NCBI GenBank assembly: GCA_903827735.1
Contig: CAIKJM010000179.1
Coordinates: forward strand, 1 to 36,990
Direction of reading: 5' to 3'
Length of the DNA stretch: 36,990 nt
From: an uncultured Rhodanobacter sp.
GTDB lineage: Bacteria; Pseudomonadota; Gammaproteobacteria; Xanthomonadales; Rhodanobacteraceae
Positions 9,401-18,800 of this stretch are shown in pieces. The notes beneath the pieces are model-generated. The model worked only from the letters and a program-made list of their open reading frames with translations. It was not told where the DNA came from and made no database searches. Each line of letters begins with the position of its first letter. The first letter of the stretch is position 1. A program made the position numbers and the translations under genes.

Positions 9401-12400
9401 GATGCGCTGGAAGGCCGAAGCATCATCCGGCTCGATCGCGGTGCGCAGGATCGGCTGACGCCGCACCGTCTCGCGCAAGGCCTTTTCAAAGACCGCCTCG
9501 TCCATTGGCCCGCGCAAACGATGGGCCGACGGCGTGTTGTAGACCACCCGACCGGGATGCAGTTGCTCGATGTACCACAGCCGCTGCTGCATGAGAGACA
9601 GCGGCGCGCGCTGACGATCCGGCAGCCGCGGAATGAGGCGCTGCGGCGCAGAAATCGAACCGGTACCGCGAATTCTCGCGGCAAGTTTGGCTACCGTAGG
9701 CGCCTCGAAGAGGGCGCGCAGCGGAAGGCTGATCTGCAACTCGCGACTGAGCCGTGCGGCAAGTTGAGCCGCAAGTAGCGAATGCCCCCCGCGTTCGAAG
9801 AAATCGTCGTCGACACTCAGCTCCACACAAGCCAAGATCGAGGACATCGCCGCGGCTATTTGTTGTTCGAGCGCGTCGCGTGGTGCCACCCGCGCCGCCT
9901 CACTTCCTGTGACCGCCATCGGCGCCGGGAGATGCGTGCGGTCGATCTTGCCGTTCGGCAACAACGGCAGCGCGTCTAGCACCACGACATGCTGCGGGAT
10001 CATGTAATCAGGGAGCGCCTGGCGCAGCTCATCGCGCAGCATTGTTTCGGTGATTTGCCGACCGGCTGCCGCGACCACGTAAGCGGTGAGGCGCGCATCG
10101 CTCGGAACATCTTCGCGCACCATCACCATAGCCTGTGCGACCCGGGGCGAACCGAGCAGGTGCGCCTCGATCTCGCCCGGCTCGATCCGGAAGCCGCGCA
10201 ACTTGATCTGAAAATCCACCCGGCCGAGGTGCTCAAGCCTGCCGTCGCCGAGCCAGCGGCCGCGATCACCGGTGCGGTACAGGCGTGCCCCGGGCGTTTC
10301 GTCGAACGGATCGGCGATAAACCGCTCGGCCGTCAGCTCCGGCCGATGACGATAACCCAGCGCGACACCGGCTCCGCCAATCCAGATTTCGCCCGGCACA
10401 CCGATCGGACAAAGCCCGCGCTGCCCATCCAGCACCCAGACCGTGGTGTTGTCGATCGGCGCACCGACGCAGATCCGCTGCGGCGGTGGCTCGACCCGGC
10501 AACAGGTCGACCATACCGTCGTTTCGGTGGGGCCGTAGAGATTCCACAGCTCTGCACAGCGACGCTGCAGTTGCGCGGCGAGATCCGCACTCAGCGCTTC
10601 GCCACCGCACAGCACTCGAAAATCGCTGCGCCCCTCCCACCCCGCCTGCAGCAGCAGGCGCCAGGTTGCTGGCGTCGCCTGCATCAGCGTCACGCGCGCG
10701 ACATCGAGCAAGCCTACGAGAGCGGCCCCGTCGGCGGCTTCCTCGCGCGTGGCGAGGATCACTTCTGCACCGACGCAGAGCGGGCCAAACAGCTCAAGTA
10801 CGGCGATATCGAAAGACAGCGTCGTTACCGCCAACAGCCGGTCGTCGGCTTGCAGGCCGGGACGTTTGACCATACTGGTAAGAAAGTTGACGACAGCGCG
10901 GTGCGGAATCTCCACGCCCTTCGGCTGACCGGTCGAGCCAGAGGTATAGATCACGTAGGCGATCGACTCCGGACCCTTCGAGGGAGTCGCGACGTCGTCA
11001 GCCGCGAGCTGTGTCGCCGGCAGCGCAGCGAGTTCGGCGCCCAGGCGATCAAGCGCCAGCACAGGGCGCCCGCGCAAGTCGAAGCGATCCACGTGCGCGG
11101 TTTGGGTCACCAACACAGCGAGGCCGGCATCGCTGACGATGTAATTCAGCCGATCTATCGGAAATCCGGGATCAAGCGGTACGTAGGCGGCGCCAGTTTT
11201 CAGCACGGCGAGTACGGCGGCCAGCATGTCGGTACCGCGATCGAGCGCAATGCCGATCAGCGCCCCCTGGTGCGCACCCTCAGCCCGCAGCAGGTGCGCA
11301 ATACGATTGGCACGTGCCTCCAACTGCGCGTAACTCAGCGCACAACCAGCGCAACGCACCGCCACACGATCCGGCGCACTATCGCATTGCATTTCGAACA
11401 GCTCATGGAGCCGTCGCTTGCTATGGAAAGGTGTCGGGTTCGGCTGCAGCGCCTGAAGGTCACGGCGCATGGATGGGCTGACCAGCGGCAGCTCACCCAG
11501 CGGCGCCTCGGACCGCTCAACCGCCGCACGCAGCAACGTCTCGTAAGCCGCCAGCCAGCGGCGCACCGTGGCTTCATCGAACAGACCGGTGTTGTACTGA
11601 CACTCCAGCCGCAACTGGCCGTGCTCCTGCACCGCGTTGATGAACAGCTCGAAATTCTCGTAGCTGCGTGCGGTGCTGGCGAAGGTCATGCTCAGACCGG
11701 GGAACGCGGTGGCTTCGAGGTCGAGCGCCTGATCGATATTGAACAGCACGCTGACCAGCGGCAGTCGGCTCGGGTCACGCGCCGTACCGAGCTTTTTCAG
11801 CAGCGTGCCGAAGGTGTATTGCTGATGATCGATCGCATCGAGCAGCGTACTGCGCGATGCGTCGAGCAGCTGGGTGAACGGTGCGGCAGGATCCACGGCG
11901 CAGCGCAGCGGCAGCAGATTGACCCCGTGTCCCACGAGATTCTCATGACCATCAACCGCCTGCGCGGCGGCAGGTATGCCGATCACCACCTCCTCGTGAC
12001 CGCCAATCCTTGCCAGAACGGCGGCGAGACCGCCGATCAACGTCGCGAACAGGCTTGCACCGCGATGCGCACCCAGACGCTTGATCGCGCTCATTAATGA
12101 CGCATCGAACACATAGTCGATGCGCGCCGAGGCAAACGAACGCAGTGCAGGGCGCGGGCGATCCGTCGGCAGGTCGAGTGTCGGCTCGGCATCGGCATAG
12201 CGCGCCAGCCAATAAGCTTCATCGATAGCCAGCGTCCGACGGTCCGGTTGTGCCGCGAGCTGCAGCGCATAGTCGGCAAACGACGCGGCCACCGGCAGCC
12301 CGCTCGCCGCATCGGCTTTATACGCGGCATATAGCGCCGCCAGCTCGCGTACGATCACCCACCACGACCAGCCATCGCAAATGATGTGATGCGCCGTCAG

Positions 12401-12862
12401 CAGCAGAACGTGATCATCGACGCTGAGGCGAAGCAGCTCACTGCGGAATAACGGCCCCTGCTCCAGATCGAAGGGGGTCTCCACCGCCCGCCGCAGGGAT
12501 TCAGCCAGTGCGGTATCGCGCGCCGGCGCATCGAGCCGCGTCAGATCCGCCTCGTGCCACGCGAGCAAGGCGCTTTCCAACAGACAGAAGGTTTCGCCAT
12601 CCGGTCCGAACGTCGCCCGTAACGCATCGTGACGATCGACCAGTGCCTGCAGAGATGCGCGCAAGGCCGCGTGATCGAGCTGACCGCGAAAGCGCAGGCT
12701 GACCGATTCGTTGTAGGCCAGCGAGGCTTCCACGCTGAGCTTGGCCGCCAGCCATATTTCGCGCTGCGCTTCGGTACTCGGCACCACGCGCGTTAGCGCC
12801 ACGGCAAACGGGTCGTATTCGACCTCGGTCATCGCTGCCGGACGAAGCTCGTGAGGACTCAT
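6419..12862 (-). CDS. NRPS, two modules C-A-T-C-A-T, predicted Gly-Gly, no thioesterase
   Basis: This is a 2147-residue nonribosomal peptide synthetase. Domains in order are: C1 (about 25-460; HHIICDGWS with His158, His159, Asp163), A1 (about 480-975; YTSGSTGQPKG near 633), T1 (Ser1028 in GGHSL), C2 (about 1080-1500; HHIIWDGWS with His1219, His1220, Asp1224), A2 (about 1530-2030; core near 1690) and T2 (Ser2087 in GGHSL). The protein ends 60 residues after T2 in an Arg-rich tail, with no TE, reductase or terminal C domain. Aligning both A domains by eye to GrsA positions gives D-I-L-Q-L-G-L-V-W for each, close to the DILQLG-type glycine code I recall from DhbF. Both condensation centres are intact and look like LCL type. 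The start overlaps the PKS-NRPS stop (ATGA, 12859-12862), and C1 is the expected acceptor of the upstream beta-amino acyl chain. Confidence 0.93.
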   Translation of the reverse strand: MSPHELRPAAMTEVEYDPFAVALTRVVPSTEAQREIWLAAKLSVEASLAYNESVSLRFRGQLDHAALRASLQALVDRHDALRATFGPDGETFCLLESALLAWHEADLTRLDAPARDTALAESLRRAVETPFDLEQGPLFRSELLRLSVDDHVLLLTAHHIICDGWSWWVIVRELAALYAAYKADAASGLPVAASFADYALQLAAQPDRRTLAIDEAYWLARYADAEPTLDLPTDRPRPALRSFASARIDYVFDASLMSAIKRLGAHRGASLFATLIGGLAAVLARIGGHEEVVIGIPAAAQAVDGHENLVGHGVNLLPLRCAVDPAAPFTQLLDASRSTLLDAIDHQQYTFGTLLKKLGTARDPSRLPLVSVLFNIDQALDLEATAFPGLSMTFASTARSYENFELFINAVQEHGQLRLECQYNTGLFDEATVRRWLAAYETLLRAAVERSEAPLGELPLVSPSMRRDLQALQPNPTPFHSKRRLHELFEMQCDSAPDRVAVRCAGCALSYAQLEARANRIAHLLRAEGAHQGALIGIALDRGTDMLAAVLAVLKTGAAYVPLDPGFPIDRLNYIVSDAGLAVLVTQTAHVDRFDLRGRPVLALDRLGAELAALPATQLAADDVATPSKGPESIAYVIYTSGSTGQPKGVEIPHRAVVNFLTSMVKRPGLQADDRLLAVTTLSFDIAVLELFGPLCVGAEVILATREEAADGAALVGLLDVARVTLMQATPATWRLLLQAGWEGRSDFRVLCGGEALSADLAAQLQRRCAELWNLYGPTETTVWSTCCRVEPPPQRICVGAPIDNTTVWVLDGQRGLCPIGVPGEIWIGGAGVALGYRHRPELTAERFIADPFDETPGARLYRTGDRGRWLGDGRLEHLGRVDFQIKLRGFRIEPGEIEAHLLGSPRVAQAMVMVREDVPSDARLTAYVVAAAGRQITETMLRDELRQALPDYMIPQHVVVLDALPLLPNGKIDRTHLPAPMAVTGSEAARVAPRDALEQQIAAAMSSILACVELSVDDDFFERGGHSLLAAQLAARLSRELQISLPLRALFEAPTVAKLAARIRGTGSISAPQRLIPRLPDRQRAPLSLMQQRLWYIEQLHPGRVVYNTPSAHRLRGPMDEAVFEKALRETVRRQPILRTAIEPDDASAFQRIHDDVNVRLLPAEDLSDLPPREREAVLQRRLDALTAEPFDLAVAPLFRTHLFRLDEHEHVFFFMAHHIIWDGWSFDILYEELSHAYEAFSAGRQPSLAPLTVEYSDFSAWQRDWMRGDELQRQLNHWKKRLSGDIEPLALPTDHSRPTRMSGAGATEWIRLSATTAQALRTLGLRAQATPFMVLLAIYAVLLLRLSGQREVIVGTPVRGRDAADLEPVMGFFVNALPLRLQLDANASFLDALRAVRDVVLDAFASPDVPFEHLVQSLKLPRDDSRPAIYQAMFSFQDVRQRRRSWGDLQHEHMPLFQRGSADDVGLWFIEQEQGLLGGLTYNMDIFTAATAARLRGRYEALIDSALADPQQTIAQLTLLPAGESDCLDRWSATSAPLPEQSLHSMFEMQCDRAPQRVAIRYSGRSMTYAELDACANRLARVLRSHGARRGTLVGVALDRSADMVAVLLGVLKAGAGYVPLDPDFPSRRLGEMIDDAGLALLVTEHALAARFAGHTVPIVELDRLGEKLDALPAIRLAVDADMATVGSMAYVIYTSGSTGQPKGVEIPHRAVVNFLTSMIDSPGLRSDDRVVAITTLSFDIAVLELFGPLCVGAEVVLARREEALDGAALGALIAASGVTLMQATPATWRVLLQSGWKGQQGFRALCGGEALTPELAAQLLARCDQVWNLYGPTETTVWSTRWRVQQPERGISIGMPIANTTVRILDTQDQLCPIGVPGEICIGGAGVALGYHDRPQLTAERFTTDPYAVHEARLYRTGDRGRWLSNGTLEHLGRLDFQVKIRGFRIELGEIEAIVRQDVAVSDCVAVAHDVAEHDRRLVLYVASDEDEATLVPRLRDALVARLPGYMQPQHLMALAALPLTPNGKVDRKSLPAPVANADVSPQHGGVSRIADPRQRYLATVWCELIGIDEVQPHDNFLDVGGHSLLAVEMAARVRRETGVRLNLLEIATGTLASLAMELPISADAPTSSGRSMGSRLRRLLGLR

Positions 12863-15800
12863 GCGCCCACCTTGAGAAACTTGCCGGGCTGTTCCGGATT
12901 GGGCACGAACCAGCAGGGGCGTCCGTCGGGCTCGCGACCCAGGCGCGCGCCCGGCACCGGCGGCTGGCTCGCGTCCATCACCGTGCGCGGTGTCGCTACG
13001 CCACGCGGCAGGAAGTCGTATTCCTGCAGTTCGAGCACAGAGTCCTTGTAGGCGGCAGCGATCGCCGCGAAGTCCGCTTCGCTATGCGCCGTGGTAAAAA
13101 AGCACGGAAAATTGTCGAGAATGTGAATACCACGGCTGCGCATCATGGCGAACAGCAGATCCTGCAGCGGATGATCCTCGAGAAACTGCGTTTTCCAGAC
13201 CGAGGCAAACTGGTTGATCGCGATCGGCGCGCCAACGTCACGGCAGAACGCATTGAGTTCATCGGCAAGCATGGCAACGCGCGCGTTCAGACGCTCTTGC
13301 AAGGCAGGCCCTTCGGTTTTCATATGTTCCAGCACGGCCTTCGCGGCAGCCAGTGCCAACGGATGACGAACAAAAGTGCCGGCGAAATACGTCACGCCCA
13401 CTATCGGAATCGAGTCGTCGCCGAACTGCCAGGCGCCGCCGTCGAGCGCGTCCATGTATTCGCGCTTGCCGGCTATCACGCCAATGGGATAACCACCGCC
13501 GACCACTTTGCCATAGGTGGCGATATCGGCCTTGATGCCGAACATTGCCTGCGTGCCGCCCGGATGGGCGCGAAAGCCGGTGACAATCTCGTCGAAGATG
13601 CACAACGTGCCGGACGCTGTGGTGATGTCGCGCACCTCGCGCAAAAATTCCACCGGTCGAAAATCGGCGCGACGACTCTGCACGGGCTCGATCAGCACGG
13701 CAGCCAGCTCGTGAGCATGCTCGCGCAAAATCTGCAGCGACTCCGGCGTGCCGTAATCCAGCACCATCACGTGCTCGGCCGTGTTGCGCAGAATGCCGGG
13801 GGCAGCCGGCACCGCACGCCGCTTTTTGGTGCCTCGCACGATCACTTCGTCGATGATTCCGTGATACGAGCCAGTGAACAGCGCGATGGTCTGACGCCCG
13901 GTGACCGTACGCGCGATTCGCAACGCGCCAAGCACCGCCTCGGAACCGGTATTGCACAGCGCCGCGCGCTCGTGTCCGGTGAGTTCGCAAACCAGTTTGG
14001 CGACCTCGCCGGACAGCGGATGCTGTGGACCAATCTCGTAACCGAGGTCGAGCTGGCGGCGCACGGCATCAAGCACGAAATCCGGCTGCCAACCGAACAG
14101 GCTCATGCCGAATCCGTTCAGGGCGTCGATGTATTCGTTACCATCCAGATCCCACAGCCGCGATCCCTTCGAACGCTCGATCACGATCGGGTAAATAAGC
14201 TCCTTGGTCATTGGCCGAAAGCCGTTGACCACGCGCGGATCGGCCATATGCGAGCGATGCGCCTCGGTGTACTGCTTCGATTTCAGCGTGCGCGCGACGT
14301 AGCGCTCGATGAAGCGATCGAGCTTGGCCTGCTGGCGCTCGATCAGTTCGAACCTGCCGCTATCGATGCGTGCAATAGCACCGAAGGCTTTCCTGATGTC
14401 GTAACGCGTGTGCGCCAGCGCGGCCTCTTCATCGACCGCTGACGGCAAGGCGGCGATCGGCGCGGACGAGGAGGGATCCACTACCATTTCCATCAAAGGT
14501 TCGCGCGCCGGCTGAGACGTAGCGGGCACGAAGTCGACCGCCACGCCGCTACCGGACAGGAGCGCCAGCTGCTGTGCCATCAGCTGCATTTGCCGCTCGA
14601 TCACCTGCTGCAGATAGCTGCCGCTCGCGCCGCTCGGCGATGGCCCCGGCATTGGTAGCTGCGTAGCCGGCGCGATAGTCGGCGCAGGTGTGACGGCTTC
14701 GGTGGGCAGCTGCGCATCAAGCAAGCCGGCCAGCTGGTCGAGGCTTGAATAATCCGCCATCAGCTGACGAAAGGTGATCTTGAGAGGAAAAACCTTGGAC
14801 AGATGCATAGCCATCTGCGTCAACATCAAACTGTCCAAACCCAGCTCGATGAAATGCGTGGTAGCGTCAGCATCGGTCATATCAATGCCGGCTACATCCT
14901 CGAACGCAGTCTTGAGTTCAGCAAGCAATCGTGGACGCCGATCCGCGGCGGAAGAATTCGCTGTAGGCATGGCAGAAACCTCAAGAGCTATCGGCGAAGC
15001 CAGCGTTGCTGGCGCCGAAGGAGAGGCGTCAGCCGTAGGGATCGCCACATCGACCCAATAACGCTGACGCTCGAACGGATAGGTCGGCAAAAGCACCCGC
15101 TGACGCCGCTGGCGCCGATCGAATCGCTTGATATCCACATCCACGCCGCGGCACCACAGCTGGCCGACAGCCAAACGAAACGCGGCGACTTCATTCGCCG
15201 ATGTATCTGCCAACGACGACAGTGGGGTGAGCCCCTGGCGCTGGATGCCCAGATGCTGTCGGGCCAAAGAAGTCAAGGTCGCACGCGGGCCGATCTCCAG
15301 CAGCACGCGGGATGGCGCATCGAGCAGGCGGCCAAGCGCCGTGGAAAAACGCACGGGTCGACGCAGATGCTCGGTCCAGTACGCGCCGGACATCGCCTCG
15401 TCGGCGGACAGCCAGTCGCCAGTCGCGGTGGAAACGAGCGCGATCTGTGGTGGCCGACGAACCACCTTTTCGATTTCGTCGCGGAACGGTGCCAGCACCG
15501 GGTCCATCATCGCCGAATGGAAGGCGTGCGACGTATTCAGCGGCCGACAGGCGATGCCATCGGCGTCGAGCTGCTGGCGGAATTTGGCGATCGATTCCGG
15601 CGGCCCGGCGACGACACAAGCCCCAGGCGCATTTTCAGCAGCCAGCGAAAGATCGGTTGGCAGGCACGCTTCCAGCGCCGCCAGCGACAGGCGCACGGAC
15701 AGCATGCTTCCCGCAGGCTGTGCCTGCATGAGCGCACCGCGCTTAGCGACCAACTGCAGGGCATCGCGCAACTCGAAGACGCCCGCCAAAGTCGCCGCCA

Positions 15801-18800
15801 CAAATTCGCCGACGCTGTGACCAATCATCGCCACCGGCGTAACGCCCAGGCTCATCCAAAGCGTGGCCAGCGCGTACTCGATCGCAAACGTTGCCGGCTG
15901 CATCACGGCCGTAGGCAGCAGTGTCTGCACATCCTCGGCAAATACGTATTCGCGCAGGTCGAATCCGAGCGCCTCGCGCAGACCGTCGGCGCACGCATCA
16001 AACGCGTCGCGAAAGACCGGTTCGCCGGCATACAACTCGCGCCCCATGCCGACGTATTGCGCGCCCTGACCGGGAAACATAAACACCACATCGCCGGGAT
16101 GCGCGGGATGACTGTGCGCCACCGATGACGCCGTTTCAGGACTCGTGAGCCGCGTGATAGCTGCTGCCGTATCGTCGGCGACGACCGCCACGCGATGTGC
16201 AAATGCCTTTCGGCCGATCGCCAGCGTCCACGCCACATCGGCCAAACGGATATCGGGATGTTGGGAGAGGTAACCCGACAGGTTGCTCACCGCTACCGCG
16301 AGTGCGGGCGCGGTGCGCGCCGACAGCAAGAGCAGTTGCGGCCCTTTAATGGCATCCTCCGACTGAATCGTCGGCGCCTCTTCCATCACGAGGTGCGCGT
16401 TGGTGCCGCCGACGCCAAACGAACTGACACCAGCACGACGCGGTTCATCGGTCGGCAGCCACTCGGTGAGGCGATGGTTGACGATGAATGGCGAATGCTG
16501 GAAATCGATGGAAGGGTTGGGGGCGCGAAAATGCAGCGTCGCCGGGATCTTTTTCGCGCTCAGCGCGAATGCGGTTTTGATCACGCCGGCGACGCCGGCC
16601 GCCGTCACCACATGGCCGATGTTGCTCTTGACCGAGCCGAGGCGGCAGAAGGCGTTGTCCTGGGTACTGCGCCGAAACGCCCGAGTAAGGCCTTCCAGCT
16701 CGATGGGATCACCGATTGGCGTGCCCGTACCATGCGCTTCCAAGTAGGAAATACTGCGCGCATCGACCCTCGCGTCGACATGCGCCATCGCCACCACAGC
16801 GGCCTGTCCCGCACTACTGGGTGCCATGAAGCTGGCCTTCTCCGCACCGTCATTGTTGACCGCACCCCCGCGGATCAGCGCCACCACCGGATTGCCGTCG
16901 GCCATCGCATCCGACAGCCGCTTGAGTAACACCACACCGGCACCGTCGCTGAAAACGGTTCCGCCCGCGTCGGCGTCGAAGCTGCGAGTGTGGCCGTCCG
17001 GCGAGAGCATCGTGCCCTCCTGGGCAAGATAGCCACTGCGCGGCGGACAGTTGATGGATACGCCACCGGCCAGGGCCATTTCGCAGCGACCCGCGCGCAG
17101 CGCATCCACGGCCTGGCAGATCGCCACCAGCGAGGTCGAGCATGCGGTGTTCAGGCTAATCGCCGGTCCGGTCAGATTGAGCCGGTGAGCGACGCGCGTG
17201 GCGAAAAAATCCTTCTCGTTCGCCAGCATCACCTGAAACGCACCGAGCTTTTCGATCAAGTCGGGACGCGTCAGCAGATGCTGCTGAAAATAGGTGGCGT
17301 TATGCATGCCGCCGAATACGCCAACCGGTCCGGCGTGCGAGTCCGGCACGTGCCCCCCGCGCTCAAGACACTCCCAGCACAGTTCGAGGAAGATCCGCTG
17401 CTGCGGATCCATCAGCTCGGCTTCGCGCGGCGGAATGCCGAAGAACGCGGCGTCAAAATCCTCCACGCCATCGATCACGCCGCGCGCGGCAACATAGTTC
17501 GGCGCATCCCGCAGCGTGGTTGGAATGCCGTGGTCAAGACGATCGGCATCAAAAAACGTAATCGATTCTTCGCCCGCGCACAGGTTTTGCCAGAAGGCGT
17601 CGACATCGCGTGCGCCAGGAAAGCGACCGGCCATCGCGATGATCGCGATCGGTTCGTCGCGGCCTGCACGCCGATAGGCCATGCGCGACTCGACCGAGTG
17701 ACGGCTTGTACCGCCGTCGATAATCGCCGCCAACGAAGCCGCCGTCGGCGCGCTGAAGAACGAAACTATCGACGGCGCCGACGGAAATCCGTGACGCATG
17801 CGGGCAACCGCCGTCATCGCCAGCAGCGAGCTGCCGCCAAGCTCGAAAAAGCTGTCGTCACGACCGACCTCATCAAGAGCGAGCAACTCGGCAAACAAAT
17901 CACAGATATTCTGCTCGAGCTCGCCCACCGGGGGTACATAAGACACCGCAAGTTCGGGTCGGCGCTGATCAGGTGCCGGCAGCGCTTGGCGATCGAGCTT
18001 TCCGTTCACGGTTACCGGTAGCGCATCAAGCTTAAGAAAAACCGTGGGCAGCATGAATGCGGGCAGGCGCTGCGCAAGGCAGCGGCGAAGATAAGACGGC
18101 GAGATGGCCGGAGCGTCGGTCTTTTTGTTCTGCTCATCGCTCTCGTCGCCGACGACGTAATAAGCAACAAGATATTTTTGCCCGGCTCGATCATCACGCG
18201 CCAACACGGCGCACGCACGCACACCGACAACATCCTGCAGGGCGACTTCGATTTCGCCGACCTCGATGCGATAGCCGCCGATCTTGACCTGACCATCGGC
18301 CCGACCGACGAATTCGAGCACGCCCTCGGGCAGCCAGCGCACTTGATCACCGGTACGGTACAGGCGCTCGCCCGGCGCCACGGCCAGACCGCCGACGAAC
18401 CGCTCGGCGCTCAGTTCGGGGCGCGCGAGGTAGCCGCGCGCCACGCCCATGCCACCTACAAACAGCTCGCCGATCACACCGACCGGAACCGCTTCACCGC
18501 GAGCGTTGACTACATATACCGTGGTGTCCGCGATCGGTCGGCCGATGGGAATGGAACGGACACCGGCACCGAGGTCGCGCGGTATCGCGTAGGTGGTCGC
18601 AAAGGTGGTGCATTCGGTCGGACCGTAGCCATTGATGATCGTGATATCAGGCAGCGCCGCATACGCCTTGCGCACGTGCGGGACCGACAGCACTTCGCCG
18701 CCGATCAGTAACTGCCGCAAACCGTGAAGGTCGCGCGCGTCGCCGTCGACAACGGCGTTGAACAGTGCCGCAGTGAGCCAAGCGATATGCACATCGTGCC

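Noticed and set aside
9989..12097. 702-codon plus-strand open frame opposite the NRPS
   Set aside because: It is exactly antisense to well-defined A and C domains, has no recognisable fold, and is rich in Arg, Gln and His as expected from antisense of GC-rich coding DNA.
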